DNA of 7,317 bases from DATDYW01 sp964574865 (GCA_964574865.1 CAZNOT010000031.1:1-7317); one strand, 5' to 3'; positions 1 to 6,118 are shown, numbered from the stretch's first letter. A program made the numbers and translations. The notes: generated from the letters alone by a model not told the origin.

Positions 1-237
1 GGCGAGCGGCCCGGCGACGAGCGCGAGCATCATAGCCAGCGTGAGCAGCGCCGCCGGGGTCGCGCGGCCGAAGCAGAATTTACGCTGGACCCACAGGAAC
101 ATCGGCCGGAACGTGAGCGCCAGGACCGCCGAGAGCGCGATAACGTTGAAGAACGGCAGGAACATGGCGACGACAAGCCCCAGCGCGGCGAGCAGAATCG
201 CGAAGAAGAAAACGGTCTGAACTGTCTTTTTGGTCAT
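1..237 (-). CDS. AI-2E family transporter, N-terminal part (cut by window edge)
   Basis: Only the first 79 codons are present; the rest lies beyond base 1. The product starts MTKKTVQTVFFFAILL, runs through a hydrophobic helix (about residues 7-25), then FLPFFNVIALSAVLA and a second helix (about 27-44), a short basic stretch (FRPMFLWVQRKFCFGR), and another hydrophobic helix beginning TPAALLTLAMMLALVAG. This paired-helix start with an F-L-P-F-x-N core and a basic loop is typical of the AI-2E transporter family (PerM/TqsA/YdiK-like, Pfam AI-2E_transport), inner-membrane proteins of about 350 residues. Family members export diverse small molecules or ions, so the substrate cannot be given. The ATG at 237 is chosen because a TACAAT box lies 6 bases upstream and no Shine-Dalgarno sequence is visible. 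The gene follows pyrG after a terminator and so appears to be transcribed separately. Confidence 0.8.
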   Translation of the reverse strand, partial: MTKKTVQTVFFFAILLAALGLVVAMFLPFFNVIALSAVLALTFRPMFLWVQRKFCFGRATPAALLTLAMMLALVAGPLA

Positions 238-243
238 GCGGCC

Positions 244-249
244 ATTGTA
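244..249 (-). promoter_or_regulatory. -10 box of the AI-2E-family gene, leaderless arrangement
   Basis: On the minus strand TACAAT (5 of 6 to TATAAT) is followed by GGCCGC and then the ATG at 237. With the usual 6-7 base distance from -10 to start, transcription would begin at or next to the A of the ATG, giving a leaderless mRNA. No good -35 hexamer is seen at 16-18 bases; that space holds a GC-rich inverted repeat. Confidence 0.5.
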
Positions 250-255
250 AGGCAA

Positions 256-270
256 CCGGGCCCCGCCCGG
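256..270. repeat. GC inverted repeat inside the AI-2E-gene promoter region
   Basis: A 6-bp inverted repeat (CCGGGC / GCCCGG) with a 3-base spacer lies just upstream of the TACAAT box, where the -35 to -10 spacer would be. It could be an operator, part of a second terminator stem after the one at 277-304, or chance in GC-rich DNA. The sequence does not decide. Confidence 0.3.
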
Positions 271-276
271 AACCGG

Positions 277-304
277 AAAAAGAGAGCGCGAGCCGAAGCT
301 CGCG
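277..304 (-). terminator. Intrinsic terminator of pyrG (UUCG tetraloop)
   Basis: On the minus strand, about 70 bases after the pyrG stop, CGCGAGC-TTCG-GCTCGCG forms a perfect 7-bp stem (287-304) with a very stable UUCG loop. It is followed by CTCTCTTTTT (286-277). It separates pyrG from the AI-2E-family gene. Confidence 0.85.
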
Positions 305-376
305 GGAAGGCTGACGGGCTCTAGACCGCCTCGCCAATTCCGCCCCAGCAGGCCGCGAGCAGCCAGACCGACGATG

Positions 377-2104
377 CTACCGTCGCCCGACCTGCCGCCC
401 GAGCGCGGCCTCGATGAAGGCGGTGAAGAGCGGGTGCGGGGAGAGCGGGCGGGCGAGGAACTCGGGGTGGAACTGGGTGCCGAGCATGAAGGGGTGGGCC
501 TCTCTGGGCAGCTCGGCGATCTCGCAGAGGCGGCCGTCGGGCGAGGTGCCCGAGAAGACGAGCCCCGCGGCCTCGAGGTCGGCGACGTAGCCGGGGTTCA
601 CCTCGTAGCGGTGGCGGTGGCGCTCGGTGATCAGGTCGGCGCCGTAAGCCTTGCGGGCGATCGTGCCCTTCTTGAGAGCGCAGGGGTACGAGCCCAACCG
701 CATCGAGCCGCCGTACTCACCCTTCGCAATTTTCTCCTTCTGGTCGGGCATGACGTCGATGACGACGTGAGGCGCCTTGGGGTCGATCTCGGCGGTCTGC
801 GCGCCGCGGAGGCCGGCGACGTGCCGCGCGAACTCGATGGTGAGGAGCTGCATGCCGTAGCAGAGGCCGAAGTACGGAATCTTCTGCTCGCGGCAGAACC
901 TGATAGCGGCAATCTTCCCCTCGATGCCGGAGGTGCCGAAGCCGCCGGGCACGACGACGCCGTCGAAATCGGCCAGCTCCTTCACCGATTTAGGGTCGTC
1001 GTCGTAGCGCTTCGAGTTGATCCAGGTGAGCTGCGGCTTGGTGCCGAGATGGTAGCCCGAGTACTTGAGCGCCTCGATCACCGAGAGGTAGCTGTCGGCG
1101 AGCACGAAGTCGCCCGTGTCGAAGTACTTCCCCACAACCGCGATTCTCACGGGCCGCGCGGCGGCATCCTTCACCTTCTTCACGAACGCCTTCCAGCGGC
1201 GCAGGTCGACGCCGCCGTTACTGATGCCGAGCGCGTGCGCGATCTTCTCGCCGGTCTTGTCCGCCTCGAAGTTGACCGGCACGTCGTAGACAGACTCGAT
1301 GTCCGGCGCCGAGATGACGTGGTCCGCGGGAATGCCCGTCGCGGCGGCAATCTTCTCCTTGCGGCGCTCGTCCACCGGCTCCGGCGCGCGGGCGATGATG
1401 AAGTTCGCCTGGATGCCGTAGGCGGCGAGCTGATTGATCGCGTTCTGCGTGGGGCGCGTCTTCATCTCGCCGAGCGCGCCCGGCACCGGGAGGTAGGAGA
1501 CCATCACGAAGACGACGTCCTGCGGGCTACGCAGCTTCATGAACTTCGCGGCCTCGTAGAAGAGCGCGTTCTGGAAGTCGCCAATGGTGCCGCCGATCTC
1601 CACGATGGTGACGTCCGCGCCGGATGCCTCCGCCGCGCGGTCGAAGCGGCGCACGATCTCGTCGCGCACGTGCGGGATCGCCTCGACGCACTTGCCGCCG
1701 TAGCCCAAGGACCGCTCGCGATCGATGACCGCCTCGTAGACCATGCCGGAGGTCATGTAGTCCTCGTCGGTGAGGTCGCGGTCGAGGAAGCGCTCGTAGT
1801 TGCCCATGTCCTGGTCGGTCTCGAGGCCGTGGCGCATCACGAAGACCTCGCCGTGCTCGGTCGGGTTCATGTTGCCCGCGTCGACGTTGAGGTACGGGTC
1901 GGCCTTCACGAGGTTCACCCGGTGGCCCATGCCCTGGATGATGGTGCCCAAGGACGCGGTGGCGATACCTTTGCCGACGCCCGACATTACGCCGCCGACC
2001 ACGAAGACGAACTTGCGGGCCTTGGGCGTTTTCGGCTTCGATTTTTTCGGGGCGGAAGAACGGCGGCGTGGGACGTTCTTCTTGGGATCCGTCGCGCGTG
2101 CCAT
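377..2104 (-). CDS. pyrG: CTP synthase (glutamine-hydrolysing)
   Basis: PyrG makes CTP from UTP, ATP and glutamine, the last step of de novo pyrimidine nucleotide synthesis, as a cytosolic tetramer. The 575-residue product has a synthetase domain (about residues 32-300) with the P-loop SGVGKG (41-46), DPYLNVDAG (69-77), the HGEVFV block (84-89), ETDQDMGNYERF (95-106) and EIGGTIGD (169-176). A class I glutamine amidotransferase domain follows (about 318-570), with the oxyanion strip PGGFG (386-390), nucleophile Cys415 in GLCYGMQ, and His546/Glu548 in QFHPEF. All key residues look intact. Length is slightly above the usual 530-550 because of a Lys/Arg/Pro-rich leader of about 31 residues before the conserved core. 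The ATG at 2104 is preferred over one 57 bases upstream: a TAAAAT box lies 10 bases before 2104, and the upstream extension would have to be read through that promoter. The stop is TAG. The gene is flanked by its own promoter and terminator, so it is probably monocistronic. Confidence 0.97.
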   Translation of the reverse strand: MARATDPKKNVPRRRSSAPKKSKPKTPKARKFVFVVGGVMSGVGKGIATASLGTIIQGMGHRVNLVKADPYLNVDAGNMNPTEHGEVFVMRHGLETDQDMGNYERFLDRDLTDEDYMTSGMVYEAVIDRERSLGYGGKCVEAIPHVRDEIVRRFDRAAEASGADVTIVEIGGTIGDFQNALFYEAAKFMKLRSPQDVVFVMVSYLPVPGALGEMKTRPTQNAINQLAAYGIQANFIIARAPEPVDERRKEKIAAATGIPADHVISAPDIESVYDVPVNFEADKTGEKIAHALGISNGGVDLRRWKAFVKKVKDAAARPVRIAVVGKYFDTGDFVLADSYLSVIEALKYSGYHLGTKPQLTWINSKRYDDDPKSVKELADFDGVVVPGGFGTSGIEGKIAAIRFCREQKIPYFGLCYGMQLLTIEFARHVAGLRGAQTAEIDPKAPHVVIDVMPDQKEKIAKGEYGGSMRLGSYPCALKKGTIARKAYGADLITERHRHRYEVNPGYVADLEAAGLVFSGTSPDGRLCEIAELPREAHPFMLGTQFHPEFLARPLSPHPLFTAFIEAALGRQVGRR

Positions 2105-2114
2105 TGCGGTTGGA

Positions 2115-2120
2115 ATTTTA
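2115..2120 (-). promoter_or_regulatory. -10 box of pyrG, very short leader
   Basis: TAAAAT on the minus strand lies 10 bases before the pyrG ATG, so the predicted transcript would carry only about 3-4 bases of leader. No recognisable -35 hexamer is seen in the GC-only stretch upstream. The box lies between the ftsX terminator and pyrG, where a promoter is expected. It also supports the ATG at 2104 as the start. Confidence 0.5.
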
Positions 2121-2178
2121 GCGCACGCGGGGCGGCGCGCGCGACTAGACGGAGACGGCAAGCCGAGGCGTACTACGG

Positions 2179-2208
2179 AAAAGGCCGCGCCCTACGGGCG
2201 CGGCCTTT
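2179..2208 (-). terminator. Intrinsic terminator of ftsX (perfect 13-bp stem)
   Basis: AAAGGCCGCGCCC (minus strand, from 2208) pairs perfectly with GGGCGCGGCCTTT across a 3-base loop, and the U side runs on to TTTT at 2182-2179. The stem starts 14 bases after the ftsX stop codon. It isolates ftsEX from pyrG. Confidence 0.92.
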
Positions 2209-2222
2209 CGAGAATTTCAGTT

Positions 2223-3146
2223 TTAAGCCTTCCCCCTCAAATACCGGTTAACGGCAATCAGCGACGATCCGACGCCGACGAGGAGGCCCGAGCCGACGAC
2301 CAGGAGGGCCACCTGCCCGAAGTTGCCGACGAGGTACGCGAACGAGGAGGTCTCGCCGAAGAACTGCTGCGTGGCGGGCGCGAGGTAGTACGCCGCGGGG
2401 AAGGACAGGACGAGCGTCACGATTGCGGCGGTGAGGCCGTACGCGCCGCCGGCCACGAGGAACGGGCCCGCGATGTAGCTCTGGTCGGCGCCGACCAGCT
2501 TCATGATGGAAATTTCGTCCTTCGAGACGTAGATCGCGAGGCGAATCGTGTTGAGCGTCACGCCGACGGCGATCAGGACGAGCGCGATCGCGACGGTGGC
2601 GCCGAGCGTGTCGCCCGCGTCGATGATGCCAGAGAGCCGATCGATGACCTCCTTGTTGCGGAAGTAGTTCACGTCGGCGACAGCGGAGGCGCCCACGGGG
2701 TAGTTCTGCTCGAGGAACTTCGCGACGCCCGCGTACTGCGACGGGAGCTTCGCCTTCACGAGGAGCGCCGGGCCCAGCGGGTTCGTCTCGAGCTCGTCGA
2801 GGACCTCGATGGTGCGCTGGTCGTACCGGTTGCGCTCCTTGAAGCGAGCGAGGCGCTCCTCGGCCGAGAGGAGCTCGACGGTCGCGACCTCCGGCAGCGA
2901 CTCGATGGCCGCCTTCATGGCCGAGGTCTCCTCCAGGGTCGCCGTCGTCTTCAGGTAGACGTTGATGTCGACCTTCTCCTCGATAGCGGAGAGCGACGTG
3001 CGCAGGAGGCCGCCCGCGACCGCGGTACCCGCGATGACCGAGAGCGCGACGACCATGACCGCAACCGCCGAAAGGGAAACGAACGGGTTGCGGAGGCAGT
3101 GCACGAAGCCGGTGCGGAAGATGCGGCGGAGGTTGAGTGCGAGCAT
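2223..3146 (-). CDS. ftsX: Cell division protein FtsX (ABC transporter-like permease)
   Basis: FtsX is the membrane partner of FtsE. The FtsEX complex uses ATP hydrolysis to switch on peptidoglycan hydrolases at the division site rather than to move a substrate. The 307-residue protein has the family layout: a short cytoplasmic start, TM1 (about 24-47), an extracellular domain (about 50-175), then three C-terminal TM segments (about 181-206, 225-255, 279-301). The hallmark between TM2 and TM3, SKDEISIMKLVGA (208-220), is clear. The extracellular domain includes the typical N-V-Y-L-K strand (62-66) and the L-L-S-A-E-E-R-L-A-R-F-K segment (92-103). The ATG at 3146 fits the family's start (MLALNLRRIFRTGF), but only three bases are known upstream before the N gap, so the start and any overlap with ftsE cannot be checked. 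The stop is TAA. Confidence 0.95.
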   Translation of the reverse strand: MLALNLRRIFRTGFVHCLRNPFVSLSAVAVMVVALSVIAGTAVAGGLLRTSLSAIEEKVDINVYLKTTATLEETSAMKAAIESLPEVATVELLSAEERLARFKERNRYDQRTIEVLDELETNPLGPALLVKAKLPSQYAGVAKFLEQNYPVGASAVADVNYFRNKEVIDRLSGIIDAGDTLGATVAIALVLIAVGVTLNTIRLAIYVSKDEISIMKLVGADQSYIAGPFLVAGGAYGLTAAIVTLVLSFPAAYYLAPATQQFFGETSSFAYLVGNFGQVALLVVGSGLLVGVGSSLIAVNRYLRGKA

Positions 3147-3149
3147 GCG

Positions 3150-3249
3150 NNNNNNNNNNNNNNNNNNNNNNNNNNNNNNNNNNNNNNNNNNNNNNNNNNN
3201 NNNNNNNNNNNNNNNNNNNNNNNNNNNNNNNNNNNNNNNNNNNNNNNNN
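3150..3249. other. Assembly gap, 100 N
   Basis: Exactly 100 undetermined bases. A round number of N is the usual convention for a scaffold join of unknown length. It lies between the ftsE stop codon (which begins the right-hand contig) and three bases before the ftsX ATG. In related genomes the two genes abut or overlap, so the true gap may be small or even negative. Nothing in it can be annotated. Confidence 0.98.
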
Positions 3250-3930
3250 CTAAAAAGTGTAGTCGCCCTTGGCGTCGTCCCGAGTGACGACGCCGTCGTC
3301 GATGGTCACCACGCGGCAGCCGAGCGCCTCGACGACGCCGACGTTGTGCGTGGTGAGGAGCACCGTCGTGCCGAGATCGTGGACGCGCTTGATAATCTGG
3401 ACGATCTCGTAGGTGTTCTCGGGGTCGAGGTTACCGGTCGGCTCGTCGGCGATGAGCACGTCGGGCTGATTGACGATGGCGCGCGCGATCGCGACGCGCT
3501 GGCGCTCGCCGCCCGAGAGCTCGTCCGGGAAGTTCCACGCCTTAGCGGTGAGGCCCACGAGCTCGAGCACGTGCGGGACGTCGGCGTGAATCTCCTCCTC
3601 GGGGCGACCGGCCACCTCCATCGCGAAGGCGACGTTCTCGAAAACGTTCTTGTTCGGCAGTAGGCGGAAGTCCTGGAACACGGTGCCGATGCGGCGGCGA
3701 AGCTCGAGGAGCTCGCGGCGGCGCATCTCGTGAACATCGGCACCCTCGAAGAAAACCGCGCCGGAGGTCGGCGTCTCTTCAGCGAGGAGCATCTTGAGGA
3801 GGGTCGTCTTGCCCGCGCCTGAGCGGCCGACGATGGTGACGAGCTCCTGCGGCCCGATGCGCAGCGACACGTCGCGGACCGCGGCGGTGTCGTCGTCGTA
3901 AACCTTGGTGACGCGATCGAAGTGAATCAT
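3250..3930 (-). CDS. ftsE: Cell division ATP-binding protein FtsE
   Basis: FtsE is the cytoplasmic ATPase that works with FtsX at the division septum. The 226-residue product has a complete ABC ATPase set: Walker A GRSGAGKT (35-42), Q-loop Gln86 in VFQDFRLLP, signature LSGGE (138-142), Walker B VLIADE (158-163) with catalytic Glu163, and switch His195 in TTHN. F-Q-D-F-R-L-L-P is the FtsE form of the Q-loop, and the length matches the usual 220-230. With ftsX just across the gap, assignment to FtsE rather than a LolD/MacB-type ATPase is secure. An extended -10 box lies 12 bases before the ATG at 3930, and no Shine-Dalgarno sequence is seen. The stop is TAG, directly at the contig edge, so a longer C-terminus is excluded. 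Confidence 0.96.
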   Translation of the reverse strand: MIHFDRVTKVYDDDTAAVRDVSLRIGPQELVTIVGRSGAGKTTLLKMLLAEETPTSGAVFFEGADVHEMRRRELLELRRRIGTVFQDFRLLPNKNVFENVAFAMEVAGRPEEEIHADVPHVLELVGLTAKAWNFPDELSGGERQRVAIARAIVNQPDVLIADEPTGNLDPENTYEIVQIIKRVHDLGTTVLLTTHNVGVVEALGCRVVTIDDGVVTRDDAKGDYTF

Positions 3931-3942
3931 CGTTGCCGGAGC

Positions 3943-3951
3943 ATTGTACCA
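3943..3951 (-). promoter_or_regulatory. Extended -10 promoter of ftsE
   Basis: TGGTACAAT on the minus strand is an extended -10 element (TGn plus TACAAT). Only 12 bases separate it from the ftsE ATG, giving a predicted leader of about 5-6 bases. The -35 position holds no good hexamer, as is common for extended -10 promoters. Confidence 0.55.
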
Positions 3952-4059
3952 GCGGAGCGGCAGTGGTGGGAATTTGGGGATACGCCGCGCGTTTTCGGCG
4001 AGGATGAGCGTCGGCGCGCGTCAGTTTTTTCAGAAACAAACCGCCTGGTCCCACTCAGG

Positions 4060-4065
4060 ATTGTA
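4060..4065 (-). promoter_or_regulatory. Possible second -10 box upstream of ftsE
   Basis: Another TACAAT on the minus strand lies about 130 bases upstream of ftsE and downstream of the terminator at 4121-4157. It could be a distal ftsE promoter giving a longer leader. The short reading frame beginning with GTG at 4054 runs into ftsE out of frame and does not look like a protein, so I do not assign a gene to it. Confidence 0.3.
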
Positions 4066-4079
4066 GCGGCCGGCGGTAG

Positions 4080-4110
4080 CGGCGCCGTGAGCAAAAGAAT
4101 CACGGCGCCG
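4080..4110. repeat. Perfect 11-bp inverted repeat between terminator and ftsE promoters
   Basis: CGGCGCCGTGA and TCACGGCGCCG (plus strand) form a perfect 11-bp stem with a 9-base loop that reads TTCTTTTGC on the minus strand. No T-run follows on either side, so it is not a classical terminator. It may be a backup terminator or stability hairpin after 4121-4157, or an operator next to the TACAAT box at 4060-4065. Confidence 0.55.
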
Positions 4111-4120
4111 AAGAAACCGG

Positions 4121-4157
4121 CAAAAGAGCCGGCCCCGCGCTTTCGCGCGGGGCCGGC
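4121..4157 (-). terminator. Intrinsic terminator with GAAA tetraloop
   Basis: On the minus strand GCCGGCCCCGCGC-GAAA-GCGCGGGGCCGGC gives a perfect 13-bp GC stem (4128-4157) closed by a GNRA loop, followed by TCTTTTG (4127-4121). It ends the transcript from the promoter at 4289-4316 and any read-through from prfB. Confidence 0.88.
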
Positions 4158-4283
4158 CGTAGATTTCTTAAACGTTTCGGGCCTTGGTCGTGACGAGAGG
4201 TTTGCTAGTGAATCTGGTTGGACCTCTTTTCGTCCTTTCGGGCTTCTTGGGGGGAGCGGCAAAGTATGCCGCTGAATCTACGC
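4121..4283 (-). ncRNA. Candidate small structured RNA between prfB and ftsE
   Basis: This is the transcript predicted from the strong promoter at 4289-4316 to the terminator at 4121-4157, about 160 nt. I find no ATG or GTG in it on the minus strand, and its only TTG frame runs through the terminator, so a protein is unlikely. It contains a perfect 7-bp hairpin AGCGGCA/TGCCGCT with a 5-base loop (4255-4273). A second stem pairs GACG and AGAGGT with ACCTCT and CGTC (4192-4234), with a 3-base bulge and a 20-base loop. The terminator stem follows. An 8-bp pair CTTCTTGG/CCAAGAAG (4283-4290 with 4243-4250) would enclose the first hairpin, but its 5' arm overlaps the -10 box, so it forms only if transcription starts further upstream. 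I see no hallmark of SRP RNA (GGAAG/AGCAGCC), RNase P RNA (GAGGAAAGUCC) or tmRNA. It could instead be a leader or attenuator for ftsE, though the terminator and separate ftsE promoter argue against that. Confidence 0.5.
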
Positions 4284-4288
4284 CAAGA

Positions 4289-4316
4289 AGTGTATCACGT
4301 ATAAAACATTTGTCAA
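4289..4316 (-). promoter_or_regulatory. Strong sigma70-type promoter upstream of the candidate RNA
   Basis: On the minus strand a consensus TTGACA (4316-4311), a 16-base AT-rich spacer ending in TGA (extended -10), and TACACT (4294-4289) make the best promoter in the window. Predicted start is around 4282-4284. It lies about 160 bases after the prfB stop and about 350 bases before ftsE, with a strong terminator in between, so it drives a short transcript. Confidence 0.7.
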
Positions 4317-4445
4317 CCACCCCTTGCCCCTACTGGAACGGCCGCGTAGCCTAGACGTGTCGCTGTATCTCGGCGCAGCGTCGTCGGGCATCGCGAAACG
4401 CCCGGCAGTCAGTGCCCGCTCGAGGCGGCACGCCAAAGCCGTGCG

Positions 4446-4472
4446 GCGGTCGGGGGAAATTCCTCCGGCCGC
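4446..4472. repeat. Imperfect inverted repeat directly after prfB
   Basis: A 27-base imperfect palindrome (two mismatches, stem up to 11 pairs) starts 2 bases after the prfB stop codon. No T-run follows on the minus strand, so it is at best a weak or factor-assisted terminator or a 3' stability hairpin. The rest of the stretch from here to the promoter at 4316 shows no convincing gene. Confidence 0.35.
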
Positions 4473-4474
4473 TC

Positions 4475-5395
4475 TTATTTTTCCTCCGCGTCTCCCTCCC
4501 CCGCCTTCCGCCCCTCCTTCATCGCGTCGATGAACTCTTGAATCGCGCCGTCCTCGATCACCTTCTCCGCGTTGCGGACCTCGACGCCGGTGCGGTGGTC
4601 CTTCACGAGCTTGTACGGGTGCAGCACGTAGGAGCGAATCTGGTTGCCCCACGCCGCGTCGGTCGTTTTGGAAATGGCGATACCGTCCTCTTTGGCGCGC
4701 GCCTCGTCCTCGCGCAGCTTCGCGACCTTCGCGGCGAGAATCTCGAGCGCGCGGTCGCGGTTGGCGTGCTGGTTCCTCTCGGAGTCGACGCGCACGGCGA
4801 ACCCCGTCGGCTTGTGCACCGCGTGCACGGCCGTCTCGCGCTTGTTCACGTTCTGGCCGCCGGGCCCGCCGGAGCGCGTGAAGGAAACGTCCACGTCCTC
4901 GGCGCGAATGCCCGCCTCGGCGACATCCATCTTGGAGGGCAACGCCTCGACCATCGCGAACGAGGTCTGACGGATATCCTTCGCGCCGAAGGGCGAGAGC
5001 CGCACCAGGCGGTGCACGCCGGACTCGTGTTTGAGCTCGCCGTACGCCCCCTTCCCCTCGACCTCGCCGGTGTACGAGCGGTAGCCGCCCTGGTCGTTCG
5101 GGCTCGAGTAGAGCGTGGACCACGTCCAACCTCTGGAAGCCGCGTAACGCTGGTACATCTCGACGAGCATGCGCGCCCAATCCTCAGCGTCGTCGCCGCC
5201 GGCGCCCGCGTAGAAGTTGAGGATGGCGCCGCTCTTGTCGTGGCGACCGCCTCCCTCGAGCGCGAGCTTCAGGTCGGCGATCTCCCGGATCGCGGCCTGC
5301 GCGCGCTCCTTGTCATTCCAAAAATCCGGCGCGCACATCGCCGCTTCCAGTTCGGCGATTTTCGCCTCGATCGCCGCCTTATCGCCGCTCGCCAT
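4475..5395 (-). CDS. prfB: Peptide chain release factor 2, short form
   Basis: RF2 recognises UAA and UGA in the ribosomal A site and triggers release of the finished protein. The 306-residue product has a codon-recognition SPF motif (134-136), matching RF2's SPF rather than RF1's PxT, and the catalytic GGQ (179-181) in SGGPGGQNVN. The C-terminal IRSYVLHPYKLVKDHRTG block (253-270) is also present. It is about 60 residues shorter than a usual RF2 (about 365): after FWNDKERAQAAIREIADLK (25-43) the helical domain 1 passes almost directly to domain 2 (AGAGGDDAEDW, 63-73). I recall similarly short RF2 in Parcubacteria. The programmed frameshift site (CUU UGA C) that autoregulates many prfB genes is absent; the frame is continuous from the ATG at 5395. 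That ATG overlaps the end of the upstream gene by 17 bases, suggesting translational coupling. The stop is TAA. Confidence 0.95.
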   Translation of the reverse strand: MASGDKAAIEAKIAELEAAMCAPDFWNDKERAQAAIREIADLKLALEGGGRHDKSGAILNFYAGAGGDDAEDWARMLVEMYQRYAASRGWTWSTLYSSPNDQGGYRSYTGEVEGKGAYGELKHESGVHRLVRLSPFGAKDIRQTSFAMVEALPSKMDVAEAGIRAEDVDVSFTRSGGPGGQNVNKRETAVHAVHKPTGFAVRVDSERNQHANRDRALEILAAKVAKLREDEARAKEDGIAISKTTDAAWGNQIRSYVLHPYKLVKDHRTGVEVRNAEKVIEDGAIQEFIDAMKEGRKAGEGDAEEK

Positions 5396-6116
5396 GGTCG
5401 TCTGTCGCTTCCCCCGCGGGAGAACGCTTGTCCGCGAGCCTCATGAAGAGGAGGCCGCCAGCGCCTGCGGCAATCGAGCCACCCACGAGCCCGAGGCCGA
5501 CCATCCAACCCGAGCCGGACGAGAAGGCCGCGTCGCCGACCCACGCGAGGATCGCGGTCGGGATGAGGCCGATCGAGGCGTAGATGAGGGCGAACGGAAC
5601 GTACGGGAGCTTGGTGAGCCCCGCGCCGTACGAGACCGCCTCCGGCAGCGCGATGAAGCAGACGCGCGCCACGAAGAACCCGCGCACGGTGCCCATCAGC
5701 TCGAGCGCGCGGTCGAGGAAGCCAGCGTTCGATTTCGCGAGGATGCGCTCGACGAGCCTGCGCCCGAAGCGCCGCGCGATCGCGAACGAGACCGAGCCGC
5801 CGAGGAGGTCGCCCAGGAAGAGGTACAGGATCGCGGGCCCGGTGCCGAAGAGCGCGCCGGCCAGCGGGTAAAGCGGGCCACCCGAGAGCGGCGCCGCGAC
5901 GATGGTCATTGCCTTCGCGACGACGAGCGCGAGCGGGCCCCACGCGCCGGCGCTCTCGACCCACGCGCGCAGCTGGTCGCCGCCGAAGTACTTCATCGCG
6001 ACGACGAGGCCGACGATGACGAGGCCGAGGCCGAGGAAGTTCTCGAGCGCGTCCTTCGCCTTCGCCGCGTCGCGCGCGACCTCCGGCGCCTTCTCTATGT
6101 TTGGATCGTGGGTCAA
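5379..6116 (-). CDS. VTT-domain (TVP38/TMEM64, DedA-like) membrane protein
   Basis: This 245-residue membrane protein has hydrophobic segments at about 26-43, 57-75, 78-110, 145-165, 171-194 and 204-226. The central block AAPLSGGPLYPLAGALFG (74-91) followed by LGDLLGGSVSFAIARRFG (101-118), and later FVARVCFIALPEAVSYGAG (148-166) with LPYVPF (170-175), match the VTT/SNARE-associated family. Relatives include DedA proteins linked to lipid carrier flipping and membrane homeostasis; the substrate here is unknown. The start is not ATG. TTG at 6116 is the only start codon in frame that keeps the first helix, and it lies 2 bases after the tRNA-Thr CCA end. The next in-frame ATG (Met41) would remove TM1. 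There is no Shine-Dalgarno sequence, since that space is tRNA. The C-terminus is charged and overlaps prfB. It is probably transcribed from the tRNA promoter. Confidence 0.85.
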   Translation of the reverse strand: MTHDPNIEKAPEVARDAAKAKDALENFLGLGLVIVGLVVAMKYFGGDQLRAWVESAGAWGPLALVVAKAMTIVAAPLSGGPLYPLAGALFGTGPAILYLFLGDLLGGSVSFAIARRFGRRLVERILAKSNAGFLDRALELMGTVRGFFVARVCFIALPEAVSYGAGLTKLPYVPFALIYASIGLIPTAILAWVGDAAFSSGSGWMVGLGLVGGSIAAGAGGLLFMRLADKRSPAGEATDDHGERR

Positions 6117-6118
6117 GT

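Noticed and set aside
374..2251. Long plus-strand open frame of 625 codons
   Set aside because: It lies opposite pyrG, which carries all CTP synthase motifs; long antisense frames are expected in GC-rich DNA, and its product is a low-complexity Val/Asp/Leu/Arg mix.
1800..3663. Plus-strand frames spanning ftsX and ftsE, some running through the N gap
   Set aside because: Antisense shadows of ftsX and ftsE with Arg/Asp/Glu-rich products and no recognisable domain; a frame through N is meaningless.
3779..4054. Frame from GTG 4054 running into ftsE
   Set aside because: Most of it is ftsE in the wrong frame; the non-overlapping part has no family resemblance and no ribosome-binding site.
4168..4283. 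Short frame reading AAPPKKPERTKRGPT and ending at TAA 4168 within the candidate RNA
   Set aside because: It has no ATG, GTG or TTG start downstream of the predicted transcription start, and its third-position GC is lower than in the neighbouring genes. Structure explains the span better, but this remains the main rival reading.
4278..5180. Alternative 300-codon minus-strand frame overlapping prfB
   Set aside because: Most of it is prfB read in a wrong frame (Arg/Gly-rich). The last 37 codons could stand alone from an ATG, but they run through the promoter at 4289-4316 and resemble no protein.
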